Origin: Actinomycetes bacterium
Lineage (GTDB): Bacteria > Actinomycetota > Actinomycetes > Actinomycetales > Cellulomonadaceae
DNA: 42,165 bases
Reading direction: 5' to 3'
Assembly (NCBI GenBank): GCA_023389455.1
Contig: JAEWEJ010000422.1
Location: 1 to 42,165 of the forward strand
Of this stretch, positions 31,063 through 39,614 are shown in pieces. The position numbers and the translations under genes were made by a program. The notes below the pieces were generated by a model. It made no database searches. It was given only the letters and a program-made list of their open reading frames with translations, and had not been told where the DNA came from. Positions within the stretch are counted from its first letter, which is position 1. Every line of letters begins with the position of its first letter.

Positions 31063-31091
31063 GCGGCGAGCCCGGTGTGCGGGCTCGCCGC
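31063..31091. terminator. Bidirectional terminator between convergent genes
   Basis: GCGGCGAGCCCG (31063-31074) pairs perfectly with CGGGCTCGCCGC (31080-31091) around a 5-nt loop, between the methyltransferase and HAD genes. Confidence 0.8.
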
Positions 31092-31099
31092 ACGGCGTG

Positions 31100-31822
31100 T
31101 CAGAGCCCGAGCGCGTCGGGCAGCTCGTCGAGCGAGCGGATGACGGTGACGCCCGCGGCGGCGACCTCCGCGTCCGAGACGGGCACCCGTCGCGGTCCCG
31201 GGCGGTCCAGCCAGACGCCGACCAGCCCGGCCTCCCGCGACGCGACCGCGTCCACGTCGAGCTCGTCACCGACGTACGCGGTCCGGGCCGGGGCGGTCCC
31301 CAGTCGGCGGCACGCCTCGAGGAACACCCGGGGGTCCGGCTTGCCGAACCCCAGGGTGTCGACACCGACCAGCACCTCGAGGCGGTCCCCCAGGCCCGCG
31401 CGGGCGAGCTTCGTGGTCTGCAGGTCCTGCCGGGCGTTGCTGAGCGCACCGATCCGGATGCCGGCGTCCAGCAGCCGCGCCAGCACCGGGTCCGCGTCGG
31501 CGTGCGCGGTCCAGGCCGACCGGAACGCCTCGTCGAAGGCCTCCGACCACGCCCGGTAGCCCGCCTCGTCGAGGGTCGGACCGCCGACCGCGGCGTGCAG
31601 CTCGTTGGCGCGCGTCTTGCGCTGCTCGTGGAACGTCAGCTCCCCGCGCGTGTAGGCGCGGTAGTGCTCGCCGGCGTCGGCACGCCACAGCGCGAGCGCC
31701 TGGTCGACGTCGGCGCCCGGCGCGTACTGCGCCAGCACGGCCGCGAGCGCGACCCGGAACGCCGCGCGCGTCTCGACGAGCGTGTCGTCGATGTCGAACA
31801 GGACGCCGTCGACGACCCTCAC
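31100..31822 (-). CDS. HAD-superfamily hydrolase
   Basis: Cytoplasmic phosphatase-like protein of 240 residues. Motif I is DGVLFDIDDTLVETR with both catalytic Asp residues, motif II the Ser in RIGALSNARQDLQ, motif III Lys in LGFGKPDPRVFLEA, and motif IV DELDVDAVASREAG. A helical cap lies between residues 20 and 110. The substrate is unknown. GTG at 31822 overlaps the gltX stop by 4 bp (GTGA), so it is co-translated with the synthetase. Confidence 0.88.
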   Translation of the reverse strand: MRVVDGVLFDIDDTLVETRAAFRVALAAVLAQYAPGADVDQALALWRADAGEHYRAYTRGELTFHEQRKTRANELHAAVGGPTLDEAGYRAWSEAFDEAFRSAWTAHADADPVLARLLDAGIRIGALSNARQDLQTTKLARAGLGDRLEVLVGVDTLGFGKPDPRVFLEACRRLGTAPARTAYVGDELDVDAVASREAGLVGVWLDRPGPRRVPVSDAEVAAAGVTVIRSLDELPDALGL

Positions 31823-33330
31823 AGGCTCGCGCGCAGCGCGGCGACCCGCGCCAGGGTGGCGTCCTTGCCGAGGATCTCCATCGACTCGAACAGCGGCGGG
31901 GAGACGCGCCGGCCCGTGAGCGCGACGCGCAGCGGCGTGTACGCGAACCGCGGCTTGATGCCCAGGCCGCCCTCCTCCGCCGGGGACACGAGCGCGGCCG
32001 CGAGCGCCGTCTGCACGGCGTCGGTGGTGAAGCCGTCGGCGGGGACCTCGCCCAGCACCTGCGCGGCGCGGTCCAGCACGTCGGCCGACTCGGGGCGCAG
32101 CGCCGCGCGCGCGTCCTCGGCGACCTCGAGCGCGTCGTCGGCGACGAAGAGGAAGCCGAGCATGCCGACCGCCTCGCCCAGCAGCGTCATGCGCTCCTGC
32201 ACGAGCGGTGCGCCCGCGTCGAGCAGCGCGCGGTGCTCCGCGGACAGGTCCGCGTAGGAGTCCGCCGGCACGAGCCCCGCGTGGTGCAGGTACGGCACGA
32301 GGCGGTCGCGGAAGTCCTCGGGCGCCAGCATGCGCACGTGCGCCCCGTTGATCGCCTCGGCCTTCTTCAGGTCGAAGCGGGCCGGGTTCGGGTTGACGTC
32401 CGCGACGTCGAACGCGGCGACCATCTCGTCGAGCGAGAACACGTCACGGTCGGGCGCGATGGACCAGCCGAGCAGCGCGAGGTAGTTCAGCAGCCCCTCG
32501 GGGGTGAAGCCCCGCTCGCGGTGCAGGAACAGGTTGGACTCGGGGTCGCGCTTCGAGAGCTTCTTGTTGCCCTCGCCCATGACGTACGGCATGTGGCCGA
32601 ACTGCGGCACGACGGAGCCGACGCCCAGGTCCAGCAGCGCGCGGTAGAGCACGACCTGGCGCGGGGTCGAGGACAGCAGGTCCTCGCCGCGCAGCACGTG
32701 CGTGATGCCCATGAGCGCGTCGTCCACCGGGTTCACCAGCGTGTACAGCGGGTGGCCGTTGCCGCGCACGATGACGTAGTCCGGCACCGATCCGGCCTTG
32801 AACGTGATCTCACCGCGCACGAGGTCGGTGAACGTCACGTCCTCGTCGGGCATCCGCATGCGGATGACGGCCTCGCGACCCTCGGCGCGGTAGGCGGCCT
32901 TCTGCTCCTCGGTCAGGCCGCGGTCGAAGCCGTCGTAGCCCAGCTTCGGGTCCCGGCCGGCCGCGCGGTGGCGAGCCTCGACCTCCTCGGGCGTCGAGAA
33001 GGACTCGTAGGCGTAGCCGCCCTCCACCAGACGCGCGACGACGTCGCGGTACAGGTCGTAGCGCTGCGACTGCCGGTACGGCTCGTGCGGGCCGCCGACC
33101 TCGACGCCCTCGTCCCAGTCCAGGCCGAGCCAGCGCAGCGCGTCGAGCAGCTGCAGGTACGACTCCTGGGAGTCGCGCGCGGGGTCGGTGTCCTCGATGC
33201 GGAACACGAACGTGCCGCCGACGTGGCGCGCGTACGCCCAGTTGAACAGCGCGGTGCGGATCAGGCCGACGTGGGGCGTGCCCGTCGGGGACGGGCAGAA
33301 GCGGACGCGCACAGGGCTGCTGGCGGACAA
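31819..33330 (-). CDS. gltX: Glutamyl-tRNA synthetase
   Basis: Class I aminoacyl-tRNA synthetase charging tRNA-Glu, 503 residues. HIGH-like motif in FCPSPTGTPHVGLIRTALFNWAYARH, the GGTFVFRIEDTD stretch, the VLRGEDLLSSTPRQ loop, and KMSKS-like KKLSKRDPESNLF. The helical anticodon-binding domain takes up the last 150 residues. The start is taken as TTG at 33330 because GAGGTG lies 5 nt upstream and the leader SASSPVRVRFCPSPTG is the expected length. GTG at 33312 is the alternative. A -10 box TAGGCT lies about 40 nt upstream. Confidence 0.94.
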   Translation of the reverse strand: MSASSPVRVRFCPSPTGTPHVGLIRTALFNWAYARHVGGTFVFRIEDTDPARDSQESYLQLLDALRWLGLDWDEGVEVGGPHEPYRQSQRYDLYRDVVARLVEGGYAYESFSTPEEVEARHRAAGRDPKLGYDGFDRGLTEEQKAAYRAEGREAVIRMRMPDEDVTFTDLVRGEITFKAGSVPDYVIVRGNGHPLYTLVNPVDDALMGITHVLRGEDLLSSTPRQVVLYRALLDLGVGSVVPQFGHMPYVMGEGNKKLSKRDPESNLFLHRERGFTPEGLLNYLALLGWSIAPDRDVFSLDEMVAAFDVADVNPNPARFDLKKAEAINGAHVRMLAPEDFRDRLVPYLHHAGLVPADSYADLSAEHRALLDAGAPLVQERMTLLGEAVGMLGFLFVADDALEVAEDARAALRPESADVLDRAAQVLGEVPADGFTTDAVQTALAAALVSPAEEGGLGIKPRFAYTPLRVALTGRRVSPPLFESMEILGKDATLARVAALRASL

Positions 33331-33367
33331 GGAGCACCTCGGTGGTGGCAGGAACGGGATGGGTTCC

Positions 33368-33373
33368 AGCCTA
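33368..33373 (-). promoter_or_regulatory. -10 element of gltX (TAGGCT)
   Basis: TAGGCT on the minus strand; predicted transcript start near 33361, leaving a leader of about 30 nt with a GAGGTG ribosome site before the TTG. Confidence 0.5.
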
Positions 33374-33418
33374 CCGAGCACCCGGAACCCCGCCGTCCCG
33401 CGGCTCGTTGGAGGAGGC

Positions 33419-34252
33419 ATGCCCGGCACGACCGCAGCACCCACGACCGCAGCACCCCTGACTCCTCACGTCCCCACCCCCGCAGCAGCGGCCTCCCCCG
33501 ACGGCGAGGCGCGAGGCGGCCCGGGGCACGACGTCGCCGCCGTGGTGCGACGGCGGGCGGCGGAGCTGGTCACCGCGGACATCGATCCCGGGAACGTCGT
33601 CGGGAAGGTGCGCGACGCGCAGCGCGAGATGGCGCGGTTCCGGATGGTCTACGAGTTCGGCATCGAGGAGATGCTGACGAAGATCCGCATCCTGCGCTCC
33701 GAGTTCCGCCAGACGCACGACCACAACCCGATCGAGCACGTCACGTCCCGGCTGAAGTCCATGGACTCGATCCTCGACAAGACGATGCGCTACGGGTGCT
33801 CGAGCGACCTGGAGACCGTCCGCGAGCGCGTCCGCGACATCGCGGGCATCCGCATCACCTGCAGCTTCGAGTCCGACGCCTACTGGGTGGCGGACATGCT
33901 GACGCGGCAGCCCGACGTGGAGGTGGTGCAGCGCAAGGACTACATCGCCGCCCCCAAGCCGAACGGGTACCGGTCGCTGCACCTCATCGTCCGCATCCCG
34001 GTGTTCCTGTCCGACCACACGGAGCACGTGTTCGTCGAGGTGCAGATCCGCACGATCGCCATGGACTTCTGGGCGAGCGTCGAGCACAAGCTCTCGTACA
34101 AGTACCGCGACGCCCTGCCCCCGCACCTGCGCGAGGAGCTCCTGGACGCCGCGGCGTCTGCGGCCGAGCTCGACGCCCGCATGGGGCGCCTGCGCGACGA
34201 GGTGCGTGACCTGGGGCACGAGGACGCGACGGGGCGCGACGCGCCGCTCTGA
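33419..34252 (+). CDS. Small alarmone synthetase (RelA/SpoT synthetase domain only)
   Basis: GTP pyrophosphokinase of 277 residues that would make (p)ppGpp. It has only the synthetase domain: no HD hydrolase, TGS or ACT domain. After a Pro/Ala/Thr-rich N terminus of about 35 residues come VYEFGIEEMLTKIRILRSEF, HVTSRLKSMDSILDKTMRYG, RVRDIAGIRITCSFESDAYWVADML, the G-loop region DYIAAPKPNGYRSLHLIVRIPV and VEVQIRTIAMDFWASVEHKLSYK, which holds the conserved Glu-x-Gln. Length is slightly above the typical RelQ (about 210-230). ATG at 33419 follows GGAGGAGGC. Divergent from gltX. Confidence 0.9.
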   Translation: MPGTTAAPTTAAPLTPHVPTPAAAASPDGEARGGPGHDVAAVVRRRAAELVTADIDPGNVVGKVRDAQREMARFRMVYEFGIEEMLTKIRILRSEFRQTHDHNPIEHVTSRLKSMDSILDKTMRYGCSSDLETVRERVRDIAGIRITCSFESDAYWVADMLTRQPDVEVVQRKDYIAAPKPNGYRSLHLIVRIPVFLSDHTEHVFVEVQIRTIAMDFWASVEHKLSYKYRDALPPHLREELLDAAASAAELDARMGRLRDEVRDLGHEDATGRDAPL

Positions 34253-34253
34253 C

Positions 34254-34287
34254 CGTGCGTCGCCCCGCCGGGACCGGCGCGCGCACG
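34254..34287. terminator. Weak hairpin between convergent genes
   Basis: CGTGCG (34254-34259) pairs with CGCACG (34282-34287), extended imperfectly by CGCC and GGCG. A modest candidate only. Confidence 0.3.
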
Positions 34288-34289
34288 TG

Positions 34290-35741
34290 TCAGCCGGAGA
34301 CGGGGCCGTCACGCGCCCCCGCGGCCCACACGTCGCCGGGCACGTCCCCGGGCAGCAGCGGGTTGCCCTGCCCGACGAACCTGTCGTCACGCCCTGCACG
34401 GCGCGCCGCGCGGTAGTCGGCCAGGGCCCCGAGCGCCCAGCGGGACAGCAGCACGATCGCGACCAGGTTGACCGTGGCCATGAGCGCCATGGCGATGTCG
34501 GCGAGCGCCCAGACCGTCGTGAGCGCGAGCAGCGAGCCGATGCCGACCGCCGCCAGGACGAGCGTGCGCAGCGCCGTCAGGGCCCGCCCGCGGATGCCGA
34601 GGTACGTGAGGTTCACCTCGGCGTACGCGTAGTTGCCGAGGACCGAGCTGAACGCGAACGTGAAGACCAGGACCGTCATGGGCAGCGCCGCCCACTCGCC
34701 GAGCTCGTGGGTGATCGCGTCGGACGTCAGCGCGGCGCCCGCGCTGGGGCCGGTCTGCCCGGGGACGTACACCGCCGGCCCGGCCGACAGCACGACGAAC
34801 GCCGTCGCGGAGCACACCAGCATCGTGTCGACGAACACGCCGAGCGACTGCACCAGGCCCTGCTTGACGGGGTGGGACACGGTGGCGGTCGCCGCGGTGT
34901 TGGGCACCGAGCCCATGCCCGCCTCGTTGGAGAACAGGCCGCGCTTGGTCCCGTTGAGGACGGCGGCCAGCAGCCCGCCCCCGGTGCCCGCCAGCGCGCT
35001 GTCCAGCCCGAACGCGCCCTGCAGGATCTGGCGGAGCACGTCGGGCAGGGTGGGGAGGTTCAGCGCGACGATCACGGCCGCCAGCAGCAGGTAGAACCCC
35101 GCCATGAGCGGCACGACCACCTCGGCCACGCGCGCCACCCGCCGCACGCCACCGAACAGCACGGGCGCCGCGACCACCATCAGCCCGACGGCCGTCCAGG
35201 GGGCCGGGAGCCGGTGGTTCGAGGCCAGCGTGTCGGCGATGGTGTTGGCCTGCACCATGTTGAACGCGAACCCGAACGTCACCACGAGCAGCACGGCGAA
35301 GACCGCCCCCCACCGGTACGACCCGAGCCCGCGCTGGATGTAGTAGGCGGGTCCACCGCGGTACGAGCCGTCGGGCTGGCGCACCTTGAACACCTGCGCG
35401 AGCGTCGCCTCGACGAGCGCCGTGGCCATCCCCACAGCGGCGACGAGCCACATCCAGAACACGGCACCCGGCCCGCCGAGGGTGAGGGCGACCGCGACGC
35501 CCGCGATGTTGCCCGTGCCGACGCGCGAGGCGAGGCCGACGGCGAACGCCTGGAACGACGAGATCCCGCCGGCGGAGCCCTCGCGGGACGAGAACAGCTG
35601 ACGGACCATGGCCGGGAAGAACCGCACCTGCACGAACCCCGTGCGGACCGAGAACCACAGGCCCGCGCCGACGAGCAGGTAGACGAGCCAGTACGAGTAC
35701 AGGGCGTCGGTGAGCCAGTCGATGCCGACCTGCAGGTCCAT
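34290..35741 (-). CDS. Alanine/glycine:cation symporter (AGCS family)
   Basis: Sodium- or proton-coupled amino-acid symporter of 483 residues with about ten membrane helices. Family signature GGISSFQAFAVGLASRVGTGNIAGVAVALTLGGPGAVFWMWLVAAVGMAT (near 58-107), then GGPAYYIQRGLG, and SNEAGMGSVPNTAATATVSHPVKQGLVQSLGVFVDT in the second half. The substrate is probably alanine or glycine. ATG at 35741 follows a G-rich purine stretch. A TAGCCT box lies 29 nt upstream, so the leader is too short for a glycine riboswitch. Single-gene unit, convergent with the alarmone synthetase. Confidence 0.92.
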   Translation of the reverse strand: MDLQVGIDWLTDALYSYWLVYLLVGAGLWFSVRTGFVQVRFFPAMVRQLFSSREGSAGGISSFQAFAVGLASRVGTGNIAGVAVALTLGGPGAVFWMWLVAAVGMATALVEATLAQVFKVRQPDGSYRGGPAYYIQRGLGSYRWGAVFAVLLVVTFGFAFNMVQANTIADTLASNHRLPAPWTAVGLMVVAAPVLFGGVRRVARVAEVVVPLMAGFYLLLAAVIVALNLPTLPDVLRQILQGAFGLDSALAGTGGGLLAAVLNGTKRGLFSNEAGMGSVPNTAATATVSHPVKQGLVQSLGVFVDTMLVCSATAFVVLSAGPAVYVPGQTGPSAGAALTSDAITHELGEWAALPMTVLVFTFAFSSVLGNYAYAEVNLTYLGIRGRALTALRTLVLAAVGIGSLLALTTVWALADIAMALMATVNLVAIVLLSRWALGALADYRAARRAGRDDRFVGQGNPLLPGDVPGDVWAAGARDGPVSG

Positions 35742-35770
35742 GCCCGCCCCCGTCCCCAGCCCCTCAGCCG

Positions 35771-35776
35771 AGGCTA
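35771..35776 (-). promoter_or_regulatory. -10 element of the AGCS gene (TAGCCT)
   Basis: TAGCCT on the minus strand, 29 nt before the ATG; a G-tract repeat (plus strand) lies directly upstream where a -35 would be. Confidence 0.5.
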
Positions 35777-35786
35777 GGTCGGTCCT

Positions 35787-35820
35787 GGGGCTGGGGCGAG
35801 GGCTGAGGCGAGGGCTGGGG
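35787..35820 (+). repeat. G-tract repeat with quadruplex potential
   Basis: Five G tracts (35787-35790, 35793-35796, 35800-35802, 35812-35814, 35817-35820) with short loops, formed partly by a 12-bp tandem repeat (GGCGAGGGCTGA / GGCGAGGGCTGG). It sits 10-44 bp upstream of the AGCS -10 box, on the non-coding strand for that gene. Confidence 0.6.
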
Positions 35821-35886
35821 CTCGCGAGACGTCACACGGTCGCGTGCAGCCCCGGACCACCGTCGCGGCGCGGCGGAGGGCGCGGG

Positions 35887-36675
35887 CTACGGGTTGCGGC
35901 GCAGCACCGGGTTGCGCAGCACGCCGATCTCCTCGACCTCGACCTCGACGACGTCGCGGTGCTCGATGCGCCCGACGCCCGCGGGCGTGCCGGTGAGGAT
36001 GACGTCGCCGGGCAGCAGCGTGAAGACCTCGGAGACGTAGGACACGAGGTACGCGACGTCGAAGACCATCTGCGACGTGCGGCCGTCCTGCCGGGCCTCA
36101 CCGTTGACACGGGCGGTCACGGCGAGGTCGTCGACGTCGAGGCCGGGCACGACCCACGGGCCCAGCGGGCACGAGGTGTCGAAGCCCTTGGCGCGGGTCC
36201 ACTGGTCGTCGGACCGCTGGATGTCGCGGGCCGTGACGTCGTTGGCGACCGTGTAGCCGAAGACGTGGTGCAGCGCGCGCTCCGGCGTGACGTCCTTGGT
36301 GACCTTGCCGATGACGACGGCCAGCTCGGCCTCGTGCTCGACGTGCTCGGTCCAGTCCGGCAGCACGATCGGGTCGTCCGGGCCGATCACGGAGGTGTTG
36401 GGCTTGAGGAACAGCAGGGGCGACGTGGGGACGTCGTTGCCGTGCTCGGCGGCGTGCGCCGCGTAGTTGCGCCCCACGCCGACGATCTTCGAGCGCGGGA
36501 TCACGGGGGCGAGCAGGCGCACCCCGTCGTCGTCGAGCCGGACCCGCTCCCCCGTCGGCTGCACCGGCGTGTAGATCGGGTCGCCCGTGATGACGACGAG
36601 CTCCTCGTGGCCGGGCTCGCCCTCGACGAGCGCGTAGCGGGGGTCGGAACCGTTGGTGAACCTGGCGATGCGCAC
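35887..36675 (-). CDS. Fumarylacetoacetate hydrolase family protein
   Basis: Enzyme of 262 residues in the FAH superfamily. N-terminal small domain, then IPRSKIVGVGRNYAAHAAEHGND, PLLFLKPNTSVIGPDDPIVLP, and metal ligands in VEHEAELAVVIGKVTKDVT (two Glu) and YTVANDVTARDIQ (Asp). It ends LLPGDVILTGTPAGVGRIEHRDVVEVEVE. Members cleave or decarboxylate acylpyruvates and related beta-keto acids (acylpyruvase, oxaloacetate decarboxylase); the substrate is not evident here. GTG at 36675 lies 6 nt after TAGGCT and lacks a ribosome site, so it is leaderless. Confidence 0.9.
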   Translation of the reverse strand: MRIARFTNGSDPRYALVEGEPGHEELVVITGDPIYTPVQPTGERVRLDDDGVRLLAPVIPRSKIVGVGRNYAAHAAEHGNDVPTSPLLFLKPNTSVIGPDDPIVLPDWTEHVEHEAELAVVIGKVTKDVTPERALHHVFGYTVANDVTARDIQRSDDQWTRAKGFDTSCPLGPWVVPGLDVDDLAVTARVNGEARQDGRTSQMVFDVAYLVSYVSEVFTLLPGDVILTGTPAGVGRIEHRDVVEVEVEEIGVLRNPVLRRNP

Positions 36676-36681
36676 GGGCCC

Positions 36682-36687
36682 AGCCTA
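36682..36687 (-). promoter_or_regulatory. -10 element of the FAH-family gene (TAGGCT), leaderless
   Basis: TAGGCT, 6 nt (GGGCCC), then GTG on the minus strand. Confidence 0.6.
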
Positions 36688-36743
36688 GGTGCTCCGGGGC
36701 GCCGGCCCGCGGCGGTGCGGGGCGCGCGCGTGCCCGCCGTGCG

Positions 36744-37562
36744 TCAGGCGCGGGCCAGGACCTCGCCGTGCGGGACCATGAACCAGCCGTCGGGCGAGGT
36801 GCCCCACTCGCGCCACGCGTCGGCGAGCAGCTCGAGGGCCACCTCGTCGGCGAGGCGGTGGTCCATCGCCTGGACCGCGAAGTTCGAGGCGACGCAGCGG
36901 TCGGCCCACAGGCCGGCCCACCAGGTCCGGTCCTCCGGGGTGGCGTAGCACCACACGCCGGCACCGGGGGCGATGCCCGCGGCGTCGAACCCGGCCTGGC
37001 GCACCCACGACAGCAGGCGACGCCCGGCGTCGGCCTCGGCACCGTTGGCCTGCGTCACCTCGTGGTAGAGCTCCTGCCACTCGTCGAGGCCGGGGTGGGC
37101 GGGGTACCAGGTCATGCCCGCGTAGTCGGCGTCGCGGACGGCGACGACGCCACCGGGGCGCGTCACGCGCTTCATCTCGCGCAGCGCGGCGACGGGGTCC
37201 GTCAGGTGCTGCAGCACCTGGTGCGCGTGCACGACGTCGAACGTGTCGTCCTCGAACTCCAGGGCGTACGCGTCACCGACCTCGAAGCGCACGTTCGCCG
37301 CACCCTGCTCCGCGGCGTGCTCGGTGGCCGCCTCGAGCACCGCGACGGACCGGTCGACGCCCACGACCTCGCCGGGCGCGACGCGCGAGGCGAGGTCGAC
37401 GGTGACGGTGCCCGGGCCGCACCCGACGTCGAGCAGCCGCTGGCCCGGCGCGAGCGCGGGCAGCAGGTACCCGGCGGAGTTCGCCGCCGTGCGCCACCGG
37501 TGCGAGCGCAGCACGCTCTCGTGGTGGCCGTGCGTGTAGACGTCCGAGGGCCGCGTGGTCAC
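36744..37562 (-). CDS. SAM-dependent methyltransferase (UbiE-like)
   Basis: Methyltransferase of 272 residues. It opens TTRPSDVYTHGHHESVLRSHRWRTAANSAGYLLP. The SAM motif is LLDVGCGPGTVTVDLA, the acidic residue is in VVGVDRSVAVLEAA, then VGDAYALEFEDDTFDVVHAHQVLQHL and MKRVTRPGGVVAVRDADYAGM. The C-terminal 130 residues contain a Trp-rich cap (WWAGLWADRCVAS). The substrate is unknown. GTG at 37562 follows TACAGT by 6 nt with no ribosome site, so it is leaderless. Divergent from the next gene. Confidence 0.87.
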   Translation of the reverse strand: MTTRPSDVYTHGHHESVLRSHRWRTAANSAGYLLPALAPGQRLLDVGCGPGTVTVDLASRVAPGEVVGVDRSVAVLEAATEHAAEQGAANVRFEVGDAYALEFEDDTFDVVHAHQVLQHLTDPVAALREMKRVTRPGGVVAVRDADYAGMTWYPAHPGLDEWQELYHEVTQANGAEADAGRRLLSWVRQAGFDAAGIAPGAGVWCYATPEDRTWWAGLWADRCVASNFAVQAMDHRLADEVALELLADAWREWGTSPDGWFMVPHGEVLARA

Positions 37563-37568
37563 ACGGGC

Positions 37569-37574
37569 ACTGTA
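37569..37574 (-). promoter_or_regulatory. -10 element of the UbiE-like gene (TACAGT), leaderless
   Basis: TACAGT, 6 nt (GCCCGT), then GTG on the minus strand. Confidence 0.6.
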
Positions 37575-37662
37575 GGCGCGGTCGTACCGATTCGACCAAC
37601 ACGCGGAACGGATGAGGTCACATGGTGAGAACGGCGCGCGGGCCGCCTCGCGTCGCCCCGCA

Positions 37663-37668
37663 TAGCAT
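37663..37668 (+). promoter_or_regulatory. -10 element of the DUF418-type gene (TAGCAT), leaderless
   Basis: TAGCAT, 6 nt (GCGCAG), then GTG on the plus strand. Confidence 0.6.
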
Positions 37669-37674
37669 GCGCAG

Positions 37675-38805
37675 GTGCGACGCATCGTGGGGGTGGACAC
37701 GGCCCGAGGGGTCGCCGTGCTCGGCATGGTGACCGCGCACGTCGGCCCGGGCGACGAGTGGCGCACCGTGCCGCCCGGGGGGTGGGCGCAGCTCGCCGAC
37801 GGCCGGCCGTCCGCCCTCTTCGTGCTCCTCGCCGGGGTGGGGCTCGCCCTGCTGTCCGGCGGCGCCGACCCCGTGGACGGCACGCGCCTGGTCCAGGCGC
37901 GCCTGCGGATCCTCGTGCGTGCCGCGCTGCTCGTGGTCCTCGGGACAGCGCTCGTCCTGCTCGACACGCCCGTCGTCGTCATCCTCGTCGTGTACGCGGG
38001 CCTGTTCGCCGCGGGCGTCGCCGTGCTGCGGTGGCCGCGCTGGGCGCTGGTGGTCGCCGCGACCCTGGTCGCGCTGGTCGGGCCGGTGGTGCAGCAGTGG
38101 GCGGCGGCACGCGTCACGGTGGCCGACGCCCGGCCACTCGACCTCGTGAGCGTGCTGGTCGGGCACTACTACCCCGCGCTGGTCTGGATCGCGTACGTGC
38201 TGGTGGGGCTCGCGGTGGGCCGCAGCGACCTGCGGGCCGGGCGCACGCACGCCGCGCTGGCGATCTGGGGGGCGGCGCTGGTCGTCGTCGGCCACGGCGG
38301 CGCGTGGGCCGCCCGCCTGCTGCTGGGCGAGGTGACCGAGCTGACCACCGCCGAGCCGCACTCCTCGACGTTCTTCGAGGTCGCCGGGAACACCGGCACG
38401 TCGCTGCTCGTGCTGGCGGCCTGCCTGGCCGTGGGCGTGCGGTGGCCGCGCGCGCTCGCCCCGGTCTCGGCCACCGGCGCCCTGGCGCTCACCGCGTACA
38501 CCGGTCAGCTGCTGACCATCGCGGTGCTGGGCGACGAGGTCGTGTGGCAGCCGAGCACGGCCGGGTGGCTCGTGTTCCTGGGCGTCACGGTCGGGCTGTG
38601 CTGGCTGTGGCGCGCCACGCTGGGCCGCGGGCCGCTGGAGCTGCTGCTGCACGTCGTGTCCGTGCGCGCGGCGGACGTCTCCCCCGACCTCCTGCCACCG
38701 CGTCGCGGGCCCGCGACGACGGGCTCACCCACAGGCCCCGGCACGGCGCGGTCCGCCCCGCCGGACGTCGCGGCGGACCCGCGACCCGCCGCGCTCCCGG
38801 ACTGA
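37675..38805 (+). CDS. DUF418/DUF1624-type multi-spanning membrane protein
   Basis: Membrane protein of 376 residues with about nine to eleven helices. The N-terminal RRIVGVDTARGVAVLGMVTAHVGP is the signature of the heparan-alpha-glucosaminide acetyltransferase-like (DUF1624) group. The C-terminal ATGALALTAYTGQLLTIAVLG and LWRATLGRGPLELLLHVVS resemble DUF418. Such proteins are thought to acylate extracytoplasmic sugars or lipids; the substrate is unknown. The last 45 residues are a Pro/Ala-rich cytoplasmic tail. Leaderless GTG at 37675. It ends 16 bp from the convergent ABC operon, with no terminator visible between. Confidence 0.85.
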   Translation: MRRIVGVDTARGVAVLGMVTAHVGPGDEWRTVPPGGWAQLADGRPSALFVLLAGVGLALLSGGADPVDGTRLVQARLRILVRAALLVVLGTALVLLDTPVVVILVVYAGLFAAGVAVLRWPRWALVVAATLVALVGPVVQQWAAARVTVADARPLDLVSVLVGHYYPALVWIAYVLVGLAVGRSDLRAGRTHAALAIWGAALVVVGHGGAWAARLLLGEVTELTTAEPHSSTFFEVAGNTGTSLLVLAACLAVGVRWPRALAPVSATGALALTAYTGQLLTIAVLGDEVVWQPSTAGWLVFLGVTVGLCWLWRATLGRGPLELLLHVVSVRAADVSPDLLPPRRGPATTGSPTGPGTARSAPPDVAADPRPAALPD

Positions 38806-38821
38806 GCCCTCGACCGGCACC

Positions 38822-39589
38822 TCAGAGCGGGTCGAGGATCCGGCGCAGGAACCGCTTCGTGCGCTCCTCGCGCGGGTCGCCCAGCACGTCGCCCGGACGC
38901 CCCTCCTCGACGACGACCCCGCCGTCCATGAAGACGACGTGGTCGGCGACCTGCCGCGCGAACCGGACCTCGTGGGTGACGACGACCATCGTCCAGCCCT
39001 CGGCCGCCAGGTCCCGCATGACCGTCAGCACCTCCCCCACCGTCTCGGGGTCGAGCGCCGACGTCGGCTCGTCGAACAGCAGCAGCCGCGGCTGCAGCGC
39101 CAGCGCGCGGGCGATCCCGACGCGCTGCTGCTGACCGCCCGACAGCTCGTGCGGGTAGGCGCCGGCCTTGTCGGACAGGCCCACCTTGGCGAGCAGGGAC
39201 GTCGCCAGCGCGTTGACCTCGGCCACGGGCCGCCGCTGCCCGTGGATCGGTCCCTCGGTGACGTTCTGCAGGGCCGTGCGGTGCCCGAAGAGCTCGTGCG
39301 ACTGGAAGACCATGCCGGACGTGGCCCGCAGCCGGCGCAGGTCCGCCGCGGACGGCCGCCGCGCGAAGTCGATCGTCACGTCGTCGATCCGCACGGTGCC
39401 GGCCTGCGGCACCTCGAGGGAGTTGAGGCAGCGCAGGAGGGTCGTCTTGCCGGAGCCCGAGGGCCCGAGCAGGACGGTCACGCTGCCGCGGCCCACGGTC
39501 AGGTCGATGCCCCGGAGCACCTCCAGGGCCCCGAAGGCCTTGGTCAGGCCCCGGACCTCGACCAGGGGGCGGGTGTCGTCGCTCGTCAT
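38822..39589 (-). CDS. Polar amino-acid ABC transporter ATP-binding protein
   Basis: ATPase of 255 residues energising import by the two genes upstream. Walker A GPSGSGKTTLLRCLNSLE, Q-loop in SGMVFQSHELFGHRTALQNVTEGP, signature LSGGQQQRVGIARALAL, Walker B LLLFDEPTSALDPE, and H-switch VVVTHEVRFARQVADHVVFMDGG. This is the GlnQ/TcyN subfamily by its length and the CLNSLE and FGHRTALQNVTEGP segments. ATG at 39589 follows GAGGAGACGC, 25 bp after the permease stop. Third gene of the operon. Confidence 0.93.
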   Translation of the reverse strand: MTSDDTRPLVEVRGLTKAFGALEVLRGIDLTVGRGSVTVLLGPSGSGKTTLLRCLNSLEVPQAGTVRIDDVTIDFARRPSAADLRRLRATSGMVFQSHELFGHRTALQNVTEGPIHGQRRPVAEVNALATSLLAKVGLSDKAGAYPHELSGGQQQRVGIARALALQPRLLLFDEPTSALDPETVGEVLTVMRDLAAEGWTMVVVTHEVRFARQVADHVVFMDGGVVVEEGRPGDVLGDPREERTKRFLRRILDPL

Positions 39590-39614
39590 CGCGTCTCCTC
39601 GCGTGCCGGCCGGC

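Noticed and set aside
35742..35770. Glycine riboswitch before the AGCS symporter
   Set aside because: The predicted transcript start leaves only about 23 nt of leader.
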